DNA of 50,613 bases from Zoogloeaceae bacterium (GTDB lineage: Bacteria > Pseudomonadota > Gammaproteobacteria > Burkholderiales > Rhodocyclaceae). The translations under genes were made by a program, and so were the position numbers. Shown here piece after piece: positions 15,381-24,609 of the stretch. The DNA is taken from contig JAEUNY010000161.1 in assembly GCA_016791005.1 (NCBI GenBank), positions 1-50,613 on the forward strand, read 5' to 3'. The notes beneath the pieces are model-generated. The model ran no database searches, was not told where the DNA came from, and worked only from the letters and a program-made list of their open reading frames with translations. How positions within the stretch are numbered: the stretch's first letter is position 1; every line of letters starts with the position of its first letter.

Positions 15381-16448
15381 ATGAGTGACGATACCCAACA
15401 GCCGATCGTCGTCAAACGGATCAAGAAGGGTGGCGGCGGCCATCACGGCGGCGCGTGGAAGATTGCCTACGCGGACTTCGTGACCGCCATGATGGCGTTC
15501 TTCCTCCTCATGTGGTTGTTGGGATCGACGGCCCAGGGGGACCTCCAGGGCATCGCCGAATTCTTTCAGAATCCCCTGCGTGTAGGGCTGGATCAAGGTT
15601 CCGGGGCGGGGGACAGTTCGAGCATTCTAAAAGGTGGTGGCGAAGACCTCACGCGATCACTTGGTCAGGTAAAACGTGGCGACGTCGAGGGAAAACGCAC
15701 CGTCAACCTTGATGCGGCGAAAGGGCGAGAACCTGAAAAATCGGTGAAGGAGGAGGAGGCCGAGGCCGTCGCCGAGCGGCTCGAACGCGCCCGGCTGACT
15801 GATTTGAAGGGCCAGATTGAGGCGCTGGTGGAGGCGTCGTCGACCCTCAGGGCTTTGAAAAACCAGCTCATCATGGATATCACCCTCGAAGGGCTGAGGA
15901 TCCAGATCGTCGATGAGAAAAACCGCCCCATGTTTGATTCGGCCAGTGACCAGATCAAACCCTACACCCGCGAGTTGTTGCAGGAAATCGGCAGGGCTTT
16001 GAACCAGGTGCGCAATGGCGTCAGTCTGTCCGGCCATACCGATGCCTCGCAGTACGCCGGGGGCCAAAAGGGTTTCAGCAACTGGGAGTTGTCTGCAAAT
16101 CGCGCCAATGCTTCCCGACGGGAGTTGGTGGCAGGGGGGTTGCAGGCGGATCGAATTGTCCGCGTCGTAGGGTTGGCGGATACCGTCCCCTTCAAGCCAG
16201 ACGATCCCGCCGATCCAATCAATCGACGGATCAGCATCGTGGTCCTCAATCAGAAAGCCGAAAAGGCCATGCGGTCGAGCCCCGATCTTGAGGTTCACTC
16301 TTCGGCGAATATTCCGGCTGTGGAATCGGCTGCCAAGGCCGTGCCGCCTGAATCCGAATCGCGAGCGGTCGGTCCCCGCCCTGAACCCCCTAGCAATTGG
16401 GAGTATGTCCCGCGATTCAGGCGGGATCGTGGCGAGCCTCGGGGCTAA
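15381..16448 (+). CDS. motB: flagellar motor stator protein MotB
   Basis: The 355-residue protein has one membrane helix (about 28-50, AYADFVTAMMAFFLLMWLLG). The Asp in YADF is the proton-binding residue. A charged linker leads to a C-terminal OmpA-like peptidoglycan-binding domain (SLSGHTDASQY, NWELSANRANASRRELV, INRRISIVVL) that anchors the stator to the wall. The last 60 or so residues are a Pro/Ser-rich tail. Its TAA stop lies inside a sigma-28-like promoter for the next gene. Confidence 0.95.
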   Translation: MSDDTQQPIVVKRIKKGGGGHHGGAWKIAYADFVTAMMAFFLLMWLLGSTAQGDLQGIAEFFQNPLRVGLDQGSGAGDSSSILKGGGEDLTRSLGQVKRGDVEGKRTVNLDAAKGREPEKSVKEEEAEAVAERLERARLTDLKGQIEALVEASSTLRALKNQLIMDITLEGLRIQIVDEKNRPMFDSASDQIKPYTRELLQEIGRALNQVRNGVSLSGHTDASQYAGGQKGFSNWELSANRANASRRELVAGGLQADRIVRVVGLADTVPFKPDDPADPINRRISIVVLNQKAEKAMRSSPDLEVHSSANIPAVESAAKAVPPESESRAVGPRPEPPSNWEYVPRFRRDRGEPRG

Positions 16449-16473
16449 AGAAGCCTTGTCGCCTGGTCGATAA
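16446..16473 (+). promoter_or_regulatory. possible sigma-28 promoter overlapping the motB stop
   Basis: TAAAGAAG (16446-16453), whose first three bases are the motB stop codon, is followed after 12 bases by GTCGATAA (16466-16473). The halves match the FliA consensus at 5 and 7 of 8; the spacer is one base longer than the usual 11. It precedes the ATG at 16531 by 57 bases. Confidence 0.5.
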
Positions 16474-16530
16474 GTGGCCTATCAGGAACGCACCCTGTGG
16501 TGCAAAAAGCGGTCAGGAAATTCTCCTTTC

Positions 16531-17730
16531 ATGATTCGTCAATCGAAAACTCATTATTTCGTCGGTGTCACCTGGACGCTCGTCGTCGCGGTGGGCGTCA
16601 CCATGGCTCCGGCCCTGCCCTGGGCACCTGCCGTCTCGGCGGTGCTTGTGGCGGCGGGCTGGATGACGCTTGGAATGCTGCGGTCAGTGGTGCCCGGAGG
16701 CGGGGTTGCTCCTGTCAGCGACTCGATGAGCGATGGGCCAGCTCTGGCTGAACTTGATGACGTAGTCCGGACAAGTCTTGACGACCTGCGGGGCCACGTG
16801 GACCAGGTGCAGGATGAAATTGGGCGGGTTCAAGCTGTGCTCGGCGGGGCGATCGACCAGCTTTCCGCCAGCTTTCATGGCATGTACCAGCGGGCTTCTG
16901 AGCAGCAGCAATTGGCGAAATCGATAGCCGACGGTTCGGCCAATGAGGATGGCAATACCTTTGACGAGTTTGTTTCCAGCACATCGACCGTCATGCAGCG
17001 TGTGGTTGACAGCATCGTTGGCAACAGCAAGTTGGGCATGGAACTGGTGGAAATGACCGATGGGATTTCCCGTCACGCCCATGAGGTCGAAACCATCCTG
17101 AGCGAAATTGGCGGCATTGCGAAGCAAACCAATCTCCTGGCGCTCAACGCAGCGATTGAGGCAGCCCGGGCCGGCGAAGCGGGCCGCGGATTTGCTGTGG
17201 TTGCCGATGAGGTGCGAGACCTGTCCACCCGCACTGGCCAATTCAGCCAGCAGATTGCCAAAGTCATGCAGTCGATGCGCTCCAGCGTGAAGATGACCGA
17301 GGACGCCATCGCCAAGATGGCGTCCACGGACATGACCTTTGCCCTGGAATCGAAATGCCAGATCGAAACGATTCTAGGCGATATCGATGGCATCAACCGG
17401 CAGCGCGCATCGATTTTGGCCAATCTCGGAGCCTCTGCCGGCACGATGGAAGAAGAGGTGGGGCGCGCGATTACGGCTCTCCAGTTCCAGGACATGTTGT
17501 CCCAGCTCCTGAATCACGTTTCATCACGCCTGAACGGCATTCAGCAGGTTATGGACGACGTCAAGGAATTCTCCCGGGAAGCCCGAGCCGTCCGTAGTGA
17601 CGCGGAACTCGCGCAACTTCGCCAAGGCGTCGGACGCATCCGTCAATCCATTGACGAAATTGCCGTCTGCACGGCGGCCAATCCAGTGAAGCAGCCTCAG
17701 GTCACGGGCGGCGACATTGACCTCTTTTGA
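16531..17730 (+). CDS. membrane MCP-like protein with a CheZ-like C-terminal motif
   Basis: The 399-residue protein has two membrane helices (about 8-25 and 32-50) with only a few residues between, so no periplasmic sensor. A cytoplasmic coiled coil follows with an intact MCP signalling tip ([20 protein letters not shown]...[16 protein letters not shown]). Beyond the MCP hairpin is [19 protein letters not shown]321 and Q325 are spaced as in the catalytic DxxxQ of CheZ (FQDLTGQ). The C-terminus GGDIDLF is acidic and aromatic like the CheY-binding tail of CheZ. There is no CheR/CheB tether pentapeptide. It lies between motB and cheY, where a cheZ would be useful, and no cheZ is in the window. 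The start is uncertain: ATG 16531 has only a distant AGGA, and GTG 16474 has no binding site. MCP family membership is certain; phosphatase activity is a hypothesis. Confidence 0.85.
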   Translation: MIRQSKTHYFVGVTWTLVVAVGVTMAPALPWAPAVSAVLVAAGWMTLGMLRSVVPGGGVAPVSDSMSDGPALAELDDVVRTSLDDLRGHVDQVQDEIGRVQAVLGGAIDQLSASFHGMYQRASEQQQLAKSIADGSANEDGNTFDEFVSSTSTVMQRVVDSIVGNSKLGMELVEMTDGISRHAHEVETILSEIGGIAKQTNLLALNAAIEAARAGEAGRGFAVVADEVRDLSTRTGQFSQQIAKVMQSMRSSVKMTEDAIAKMASTDMTFALESKCQIETILGDIDGINRQRASILANLGASAGTMEEEVGRAITALQFQDMLSQLLNHVSSRLNGIQQVMDDVKEFSREARAVRSDAELAQLRQGVGRIRQSIDEIAVCTAANPVKQPQVTGGDIDLF

Positions 17731-17753
17731 CACTTAGAGACAGGAACACAGCA

Positions 17754-18119
17754 ATGGCCAAAACAGTGCTTACGGTAGATGACTCGGCATCCATTCGCCA
17801 AATGGTGTCTTTCACCCTGAAGAGCGCCGGTTACGACGTGGTCGAAGCCGTCGATGGAATGGACGCCCTCGATAAAGCGAAGGGCAAGGGCTTCAACCTT
17901 GTGCTCACCGATCAAAATATGCCCCGGATGGATGGTTTGAATTTGATCAAGAGCCTGCGAGGTCTTGCGACCTACCGAAGCGTTCCGATCCTGATGCTCA
18001 CCACCGAGTCCTCCGACACGATGAAGCAGCAAGGTCGGGCGGTTGGGGCAACGGGTTGGCTTGTTAAACCCTTTGATCCGCAGAAGCTGATCGAGGTCGT
18101 CAAAAAAGTGATCGGCTGA
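17754..18119 (+). CDS. cheY: chemotaxis response regulator CheY
   Basis: A 121-residue single receiver domain: acidic pocket VDDSASIRQ, phospho-acceptor D53 in LVLTDQNMPRMDG, the Thr/Ser switch region MLTTESS and the conserved Lys in LVKPFDPQ. Phosphorylated by CheA, it binds the flagellar switch to change rotation. ATG 17754 has AGGAA at 17742-17746. It follows the CheZ-like MCP by 23 bases and precedes cheA by 42, consistent with one operon. Confidence 0.95.
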   Translation: MAKTVLTVDDSASIRQMVSFTLKSAGYDVVEAVDGMDALDKAKGKGFNLVLTDQNMPRMDGLNLIKSLRGLATYRSVPILMLTTESSDTMKQQGRAVGATGWLVKPFDPQKLIEVVKKVIG

Positions 18120-18161
18120 ACCCGAAGACAATCTCCCTGCGTCTAGAAGAAGGACCCGGAC

Positions 18162-20432
18162 ATGACCATCGACATGAGTCAGTTCTACCAGGTGTTTTTT
18201 GAAGAGGCCGCCGAGCACCTGGCGTCCATGGAGTCGCTCCTCTTGGCACTTGATCTGGATAACCCAGAGGCGGAAGACCTGAACGCGATCTTTCGCGCGG
18301 CACATTCCATCAAGGGGTCGAGCGGGACATTCGGATTCTCCGACATGGCCGACGTTACTCATGTTCTGGAAACGATGCTGGACAAGATCCGCAAAGGCGA
18401 AGCGGTGATGACTTCGGCGATGCTGGATGCCTCTCTCGTGGCCGGGGATGTCCTAAAAAACCTCCTGGCGGCCCATCGCGGCGAAGAGGTCGCAGACGAA
18501 GCGGCTGCAGCAGAGATTCGCGGGCAATTAGAAAAATTATGCGCGGCAATGGAGGCTGGTGACACTGGACCTGAGCTGGCATCCGGGTCAGATCAAGCGG
18601 CCTCGGCCTCGTCCGGTCAGTTCGAGGTGTCATTTGTGCCGGATGGGCCGGCGGCCCAAGATCAGGGCCAGTTGATGTTGCTCCTTGGGGAAACCGAGGG
18701 CATCTTCAGCGTCGATCTCCTGGAACCGGGGTCGGATGGGGCCTGGCGCTTGCGGATCAAGGGCGACATTACTGCAGAGAAACTGACTTCGTTGCTGGAA
18801 TTCGTTGCCCGCAGTGGAACGGTTTCCGTCCGTGGGCTCCCTGCGTCGGATCACGGTGAAACGGCTTATGGATTCTTCGGGGCGGAAACAGCGCAGCCCT
18901 CCCAAGCTGATACCACCGCGTCAAATGAATCCCAGGATCAAGCGTGGGGTCTGTTCGAAGCAGAGCCTTCGGGAGCAGCAAAGGCGGTCGGCGCGGGGGT
19001 CGTCGAGGAAAACGAAGCTTACGGATTTTTCGAATCGATTGTTGTCGAGCCGTCTCCCGTGGGGAGCGCGAATTCTCAGGATGCCTCCGTGGCCCAATCG
19101 GGTGCTGGAGCGGCCAAATCGTCTGCTCCGGTGGCAATGGCAGCGCAGGGTTCGAGTCGGGCCATCGCAACCGTTGCTCCGATTACCGCGGCCGAAGCCC
19201 GCAAGGTGGCCCAGGAGCGACCTGGGGCGAAAGCCCCCGCCAAATCCGGTGGTGGCGACAATTCAATTCGGGTAAGCGTCGACAAAGTCGACCAGATGAT
19301 CAATCTGGTGGGCGAGTTGGTCATTACCCAAGCCATGCTGCAACAGTCCGCCAGCACCATGGACCCGGTGATCTACGAGCGCTTGCTGCAGGGACTGAGC
19401 CAACTGGAACGGAACACACGGGATTTGCAGGAATCGGTGATGTCGATTCGCATGTTGCCGATCTCAGTGGTCTTTACGCGGTTTCCCCGCGTGGTGCGGG
19501 ATCTTTCGCAAAAGCTTGGCAAGAAAGTCGAACTCAAGACGCTTGGAGAGGGGACCGAACTCGACAAAGGGCTGATCGAGCGGATTACTGATCCCCTTAC
19601 TCATCTGGTTCGAAACAGTCTCGACCATGGCATTGAAATGCCCGAGAAGCGCCGCGCGGCCGGAAAGTCTGAGACTGGGACTATCACGCTTCGAGCGTCC
19701 CACCAGAGTGGAAATATCGTTATTGAAGTCAGTGACGATGGTGCGGGTCTGAATCGGGAAAAGATTCTTGGCAAGGCAAAGGAGCGGGGTCTCAGCGTTT
19801 CAGACGCGATGACCGATGCCGAGGTGTGGCAACTGATCTTTGAGCCGGGTTTTTCCACCGCCGATCAGGTGACCGAGGTGTCCGGCCGCGGCGTCGGGAT
19901 GGATGTGGTGAAGAAGAATATTGCGGCCATGGGCGGAAAGGTCGAGATCGAATCCCTTTTCGGTGTGGGGACCCGCATGACTGTTCGCCTGCCCCTGACG
20001 CTGGCCATCCTCGATGGGATGTCCATCGCCGTGGGTGACGAGACTTATGTCATCCCGCTTAACTATATCGTCGAATCCCTCCAGCCCACCGCCACGCAGA
20101 TTCGAACCATGGCGGGGTCCGAGAGTGTGATTCAGGTACGCGGTGAATATCTCCCGGTTATTCCCCTTCACAAGTTGTTTGGCTGCGACAACGCGGTTCA
20201 GGACTACGGCAGGGGAATCATGATCGTCGTCGAATCCGACGGTGCGAAGGCAGCTCTGTTCGTGGACGGTTTGTTAGGCCAGCACCAAGTCGTCATCAAG
20301 AGCCTGGAGGCCAATTTCCGGCGAGTTCAAGGGGTCTCCGGCGCCACGATCATGGGGGATGGAAAAGTCGCCCTCATCATTGATGTGGGCGGGACGCTGG
20401 CCATGGCTCGGGGGCTACGTGCGGCCGCCTGA
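18162..20432 (+). CDS. cheA: chemotaxis histidine kinase CheA
   Basis: The 756-residue kinase has an N-terminal HPt domain with phospho-accepting H48 (AAHSIKGSSGTFGF). A very long Ala/Ser-rich linker (about 140-360) follows. Then come the dimerisation helices (NSIRVSVDKVDQMINLVGELV), an ATPase domain with N and G boxes (LVRNSLDHGIE, VSDDGAGLN, GRGVGMDVVK) and a CheW-like regulatory domain (from about 620). It autophosphorylates and passes phosphate to CheY and CheB. No obvious P2 domain is seen. Instead the linker carries three copies of a short motif: AYGFF (235-239), AWGLF (261-265) and AYGFF (286-290). A GAAGGA binding site precedes ATG 18162. Confidence 0.95.
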   Translation: MTIDMSQFYQVFFEEAAEHLASMESLLLALDLDNPEAEDLNAIFRAAHSIKGSSGTFGFSDMADVTHVLETMLDKIRKGEAVMTSAMLDASLVAGDVLKNLLAAHRGEEVADEAAAAEIRGQLEKLCAAMEAGDTGPELASGSDQAASASSGQFEVSFVPDGPAAQDQGQLMLLLGETEGIFSVDLLEPGSDGAWRLRIKGDITAEKLTSLLEFVARSGTVSVRGLPASDHGETAYGFFGAETAQPSQADTTASNESQDQAWGLFEAEPSGAAKAVGAGVVEENEAYGFFESIVVEPSPVGSANSQDASVAQSGAGAAKSSAPVAMAAQGSSRAIATVAPITAAEARKVAQERPGAKAPAKSGGGDNSIRVSVDKVDQMINLVGELVITQAMLQQSASTMDPVIYERLLQGLSQLERNTRDLQESVMSIRMLPISVVFTRFPRVVRDLSQKLGKKVELKTLGEGTELDKGLIERITDPLTHLVRNSLDHGIEMPEKRRAAGKSETGTITLRASHQSGNIVIEVSDDGAGLNREKILGKAKERGLSVSDAMTDAEVWQLIFEPGFSTADQVTEVSGRGVGMDVVKKNIAAMGGKVEIESLFGVGTRMTVRLPLTLAILDGMSIAVGDETYVIPLNYIVESLQPTATQIRTMAGSESVIQVRGEYLPVIPLHKLFGCDNAVQDYGRGIMIVVESDGAKAALFVDGLLGQHQVVIKSLEANFRRVQGVSGATIMGDGKVALIIDVGGTLAMARGLRAAA

Positions 20433-20458
20433 GCGAGGCGGGGCGTGGCAAATCTCAC

Positions 20459-20485
20459 TATAGAGTTGAGTCGCGGTGCCGATAC
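20459..20485 (+). promoter_or_regulatory. possible sigma-28 promoter before cheW
   Basis: TATAGAGT-N11-GCCGATAC: the -10 half matches FliA at 7 of 8 and the -35 half at 5 of 8, with the canonical 11-base spacer. It lies 33 bases before the cheW start and would give cheW and the downstream chemotaxis genes a promoter independent of cheA. Confidence 0.4.
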
Positions 20486-20517
20486 CAGCTCTGGAAAAAC
20501 CAATTAAGGGGATCTCA

Positions 20518-21033
20518 ATGCTGCAGATGAATTCCGTCGCTGCCCCGGTTCGGCCCGACAGCGAACTGGAGGCCGGATACGCCGAGGAGTTCCTGACCTT
20601 CACGCTTGGCGATGAGGAATACGCCATTGATATTCTGAAGGTGCAGGAGATCCGTGGTTACGATGCGGTGACCAAGATTGCCAACACCCCAGATTTTATC
20701 AAGGGGGTGATCAATTTGCGCGGAACGATCGTCCCGATTATCGACCTGCGAATCAAATTCCGGCTGGGTCGAGCTGAATACAACCAATTTACCGTGGTGA
20801 TTATTCTGAATGTCGCGGATCGGGTGGTAGGCGTGGTGGTCGATAGCGTCTCCGACGTAATCATGCTTGGGCAAGACCAGATCAAGGCCGCTCCGCAGTT
20901 CTCCGGGGGAACCAACACCGATCACATCACCGGAATCGGAACGGTGGGTGAGCGAATGCTGATCCTGATTGATATCGAAAAGCTCATGGCAAGTCGGCAT
21001 ATGGGTTTGACGGGTGATGGGGCGCTGCAATAG
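20518..21033 (+). CDS. cheW: chemotaxis coupling protein CheW
   Basis: A 171-residue protein made of one CheW domain ([51 protein letters not shown]), which links receptors to CheA in the signalling array. The 15 or so residues before the domain are variable. ATG 20518 is preferred because AAGGGGA lies at 20505-20511; an in-frame GTG at 20476 lies within the possible promoter. The gene is 64 bases ahead of the soluble MCP. Confidence 0.95.
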   Translation: MLQMNSVAAPVRPDSELEAGYAEEFLTFTLGDEEYAIDILKVQEIRGYDAVTKIANTPDFIKGVINLRGTIVPIIDLRIKFRLGRAEYNQFTVVIILNVADRVVGVVVDSVSDVIMLGQDQIKAAPQFSGGTNTDHITGIGTVGERMLILIDIEKLMASRHMGLTGDGALQ

Positions 21034-21097
21034 CCCAGAGAGATTATCTCGGCCCTCTGACAATAGATTGCCGAGGCTTTTGTTCAAGGAGAATGAG

Positions 21098-23062
21098 ATG
21101 GCGTCAGACAGCAAATCCAACAATAAGCCCGACGTTGAGACCACAGCCCCGACGACCGTGGTGCCCCAGGAGCAAGTCGACCAACTCAAGGAGACAGTGA
21201 ATAAGCTCCAGACCGCCGTCGATACCGCCTCGACTGCATTAATGATGGTCGACAGGGATTTCATCGTGACGTGGGTGAATCGCGCCACGGTGGAGATGCT
21301 CACCAAATATGAAGCGGCTTTTGGAAAAGTTTGGCCGGGATTCAAGCCGGACAGTGTCATGGGGTCGTGCATCGATCGCTTTCACAAGCATCCTGAACAT
21401 CAAAGGCGCCTGCTTGCTGACCCCAGCCGCTTGCCGTACCGGACGGATATTTCGGTCGGCGACATCAAGTTCTCCCTCTGCGTGAATGCGACCTACGACA
21501 AGGATGGGAAGTACGACGGGAATATCCTTGAGTGGGCGGATGTGACTGAACTACGCGGCCATGCTGGCCAGATTGCGGCGATCAATCGTGCCCAAGCCGT
21601 CATCGAATTCGCGCTGGATGGGCGCATCCTTCACGCCAATGAAAATTTCCTGAAGACGATCGGGTATCGTCTGGCTGAAATTGTTGGCCAGCATCACAGT
21701 TTGTTCGTGGATCCCGCCTATCGTCAAAGCGAAGACTATCAGGCGTTTTGGGAGAAGCTTGGGCGTGGCGAGTACGATGCTGGTCAATATAAGCGCATCG
21801 CAAAAAGCGGCCGTGAAATCTGGATCCAAGCCAGCTACAACCCGATCCTGGATGGCAACGGTCGCGCCTTCAAAGTCATCAAGTACGCGACAGACATAAC
21901 CGCTCAGGTCGAAGCGAATGAGGTCTTGAAACGTGCAGTCGAAGAGACCCGGGCGGTCGCAACGTCTGCACAAAATGGAGATTTGACGCAACGTATCGAG
22001 TTGGATGGTAAATCCGGATTCATCGCCGATTTGTGCGGTGGGGTGAATGCCCTAGTGGAGAGTATGGTGGAGGTGGTGGTTCAGGTGAAGGATGCTTCCG
22101 CCGCCATCAATGTGGCATCCCAGGAAATTGCTCAAGGTAATTCGGACCTTTCCGCGCGAACTGAGAACCAGGCGTCAAGTCTTGAAGAAACGGCTTCTTC
22201 CATGGAAGAGCTGACTTCTACGGTCAAGCAGAACGCAGACAACGCACGCCAGGCGAATCAGCTTGCGGTGGGAGCGTCGGACGTCGCCTCCAAGGGTGGC
22301 GAGGTCGTTAAGCAGGTGGTCTCCACCATGAGCGATATCTCGGATTCATCAAAGAAGATCGCCGACATCATCGGCGTCATTGATGGAATTGCATTCCAGA
22401 CCAACATCCTTGCCTTGAATGCGGCAGTGGAGGCCGCCAGGGCAGGCGAACAAGGACGCGGGTTTGCCGTGGTGGCCACCGAGGTGCGCAATCTTGCCCA
22501 GCGCAGCGCCGCGGCGGCCAAAGAGATCAAGGCCTTGATTTCGGATTCGGTTGATAAAGTCAATGCCGGTTCCGAATTGGTCGGAAAGGCTGGTCGGACC
22601 ATGGAGGAGATTGTTTCTTCCGTCCGAAAGGTCACGAGCATCATGGCGGAAATCACTTCCGCGACCGTTGAGCAGAGTAGCGGAATCGAGCAGGTGAACC
22701 TGGCCATTGCCCAGATGGACGAAGTCACCCAACAAAATGCGGCCTTGGTCGAGGAAGCTGCGGCCGCAGCCGAAAGCCTCGAGGAGCAAGCGAGGACCTT
22801 GGTCGATGCCGTGGGCAAGTTCCGCGTCAATGATCGTGACGACGGAGGCGGCCTGCCGGTTTCGCGTCAAGCCCCGGCGGCGAAATCGGCACCCACCTCT
22901 GCAAAGGTCGCATCCTTGCCGGTTAGGCCAGCTCGCCCAGCTGCCGCTGTGGCCCCAGCTGCCGCTGTGGCCCCAGCTGCGACCAGTCGCAAACCCCTCC
23001 CCAAGGTGAAGCGTAGCGTCAATGCCGCGACCGAGGGAACCGAAGATTGGGAAGAGTTCTAA
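21098..23062 (+). CDS. soluble chemoreceptor with two PAS domains
   Basis: The 654-residue receptor has no membrane segment. Its order is: coiled coil (20-45), PAS domain 1 (about 45-155), PAS domain 2 (about 165-280, ending [12 protein letters not shown]), a HAMP-like segment and an MCP signalling domain (about 340-590). The hairpin tip is [20 protein letters not shown]. The tail is rich in Ala and Pro and ends DWEEF, which fits the xWxxF pentapeptide that tethers CheR and CheB in adaptation. The PAS pair suggests sensing of a cytoplasmic cue such as redox state through a bound cofactor, as in Aer-type receptors; no cofactor residue can be assigned. ATG 21098 has AAGGAG at 21086-21091. It lies between cheW and cheR. 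Confidence 0.92.
   Translation: MASDSKSNNKPDVETTAPTTVVPQEQVDQLKETVNKLQTAVDTASTALMMVDRDFIVTWVNRATVEMLTKYEAAFGKVWPGFKPDSVMGSCIDRFHKHPEHQRRLLADPSRLPYRTDISVGDIKFSLCVNATYDKDGKYDGNILEWADVTELRGHAGQIAAINRAQAVIEFALDGRILHANENFLKTIGYRLAEIVGQHHSLFVDPAYRQSEDYQAFWEKLGRGEYDAGQYKRIAKSGREIWIQASYNPILDGNGRAFKVIKYATDITAQVEANEVLKRAVEETRAVATSAQNGDLTQRIELDGKSGFIADLCGGVNALVESMVEVVVQVKDASAAINVASQEIAQGNSDLSARTENQASSLEETASSMEELTSTVKQNADNARQANQLAVGASDVASKGGEVVKQVVSTMSDISDSSKKIADIIGVIDGIAFQTNILALNAAVEAARAGEQGRGFAVVATEVRNLAQRSAAAAKEIKALISDSVDKVNAGSELVGKAGRTMEEIVSSVRKVTSIMAEITSATVEQSSGIEQVNLAIAQMDEVTQQNAALVEEAAAAAESLEEQARTLVDAVGKFRVNDRDDGGGLPVSRQAPAAKSAPTSAKVASLPVRPARPAAAVAPAAAVAPAATSRKPLPKVKRSVNAATEGTEDWEEF
22936..22980 (+). 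repeat. 18-base tandem repeat within the receptor tail
   Basis: CCCAGCTGCCGCTGTGGC occurs twice head to tail (22936-22953 and 22954-22971), followed by nine bases of a third copy. It encodes an Ala/Pro-rich (AAVAPA) flexible linker before the tether pentapeptide. Because 18 is a multiple of three, copy number changes would only lengthen or shorten the linker. Confidence 0.85.
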
Positions 23063-23063
23063 T

Positions 23064-23990
23064 ATGCCAGGCGATCCCCTTTCCGGATCGGTGGTGGGGG
23101 CCCGCACTGGCGGGTCCCTTTCCACTTCAATTACGAGAAGTGCTCCGACCCCCGCGAACCGGGGAAGCGACGGCAGGGAATTTGAATTTACCAGCGCGGA
23201 TTTCGAGAAAATCCGCAAGCTGATCTACGAACACGCCGGGATATCTTTGTCTCCGGTAAAGCAGGATATGGTGTATAGCCGCTTGGCAAGGCGATTGCGG
23301 CACTACGGGGACACCACCTTCGCCCAGTACCTCCGGCGACTGGAGCAGGATTCGACGGAGTGGGAGACGTTCGTCAATTCATTGACGACAAATCTCACCT
23401 CGTTTTTCCGCGAGTCGCACCATTTTGAAATTCTGGCCGACAAACTACGCGGCTTGGCGCAAAGGCGACCAATCAAGATCTGGTGCAGTGCTGCTTCGAC
23501 CGGGGAGGAGCCGTATTCGTTGGCGATGACGGCCTGTGAGGCGTTTAATTCGCTCACCCCCCCCGTGCAGATCCTCGCAAGCGATATCGACACAAATGTC
23601 CTGGCCCACGGTGAAAAGGGCATTTTCGCGCTGGACCGGGTGGAAAAACTTAGCCCGGAGCGGCTGCGAAAGTTCTTTCTCAAGGGGGGCGGGACTCAGG
23701 CAGGGTACGCGCGGGTACGGCCAGAATTGCAGCGTCTGATCAGTTTTCGTCAGATTAACCTTCTGGAAGGGAATTGGCCGATTCAGGGCCCGGTTGACGT
23801 AATCTTTTGTCGGAATGTCATGATCTATTTCGACAAGCCGACCCAATATGGGATCCTGAAGCGATTCATGCCACTGCTCCGTCGGGACGGATTGTTGTTT
23901 GCTGGGCATTCGGAGAGCTTCATGCATGCCTCCGACTTGTTCCGTTCTCTCGGGCGAACCGTCTACGAGCGCGTCGATGCTGGAGTTTGA
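23064..23990 (+). CDS. cheR: chemoreceptor methyltransferase CheR
   Basis: The 308-residue enzyme has an N-terminal helical domain (from about 45: [21 protein letters not shown]) and an S-adenosylmethionine-binding domain ([45 protein letters not shown]). It methylates receptor glutamates for adaptation and pairs functionally with CheB. ATG 23064 follows the receptor stop by one base and has GGAAGAG at 23050-23056. The first 45 residues are low-complexity and precede the core domain. Its end overlaps cheD by 14 bases. Confidence 0.95.
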   Translation: MPGDPLSGSVVGARTGGSLSTSITRSAPTPANRGSDGREFEFTSADFEKIRKLIYEHAGISLSPVKQDMVYSRLARRLRHYGDTTFAQYLRRLEQDSTEWETFVNSLTTNLTSFFRESHHFEILADKLRGLAQRRPIKIWCSAASTGEEPYSLAMTACEAFNSLTPPVQILASDIDTNVLAHGEKGIFALDRVEKLSPERLRKFFLKGGGTQAGYARVRPELQRLISFRQINLLEGNWPIQGPVDVIFCRNVMIYFDKPTQYGILKRFMPLLRRDGLLFAGHSESFMHASDLFRSLGRTVYERVDAGV

Positions 23991-24597
23991 TACCGCGAGT
24001 GTCTCGGAGCACTTGGCGACCAATCTCTATTTCGACCGCACATTCAACATCGACGCCGTAAAGGTCCTGCCGGGCGAGTACTTCGTTACCGGAAAGGACA
24101 TGGTCCTGGTCACGGTCCTTGGCTCCTGCGTGAGTGCCTGTATCCGCGATCGGCAGTCCGGGGTTGGAGGCATGAACCACTTCATGCTCCCAGAAACGGA
24201 GCGTGACGACGGCGTGCTGTCGGCGTCCGCCCGCTACGGTGCTTTCGCCATGGAAGTCTTGCTGAACCATTTGCAGAAAATGGGGGCTCGTCGAGCAAAT
24301 CTCGAAGCGAAAGTTTTTGGGGGCGGGCGGGTCATGGAGACCTTGTCGCAAAGCAAGGTGGGTGAGCGAAACGCCCAATTCGTTCAAGACTATTTGGCGA
24401 CGGAGCGCATCCCGATCGTGGCTCATGACCTGCTCGACGTTTATCCGCGCAAGGTTTACTACTTCCCGGCCACCGGGCGCTTGATGATGAAGAAGCTGGT
24501 GAAGGTGCGAAACAACACCGTTTTCGAGCGGGAAAAGGCGTACCAGGGCCGTTTGCGCGGCGAACAGGTTACGGGCGACGTCGAACTTTTTGGTTGA
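23977..24597 (+). CDS. cheD: chemoreceptor glutamine deamidase CheD
   Basis: A 206-residue protein with the CheD active-site pattern. The catalytic Cys is in [14 protein letters not shown] and the His in [11 protein letters not shown], with the conserved FGGGRVM and [11 protein letters not shown] blocks. It deamidates receptor glutamines to glutamates so that they can be methylated. ATG 23977 lies within the last codons of cheR; its binding site is weak, so translation is probably coupled. The gene is 12 bases before cheB. Confidence 0.93.
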   Translation: MLEFDTASVSEHLATNLYFDRTFNIDAVKVLPGEYFVTGKDMVLVTVLGSCVSACIRDRQSGVGGMNHFMLPETERDDGVLSASARYGAFAMEVLLNHLQKMGARRANLEAKVFGGGRVMETLSQSKVGERNAQFVQDYLATERIPIVAHDLLDVYPRKVYYFPATGRLMMKKLVKVRNNTVFEREKAYQGRLRGEQVTGDVELFG

Positions 24598-24609
24598 GGC
24601 AGAGCGACG

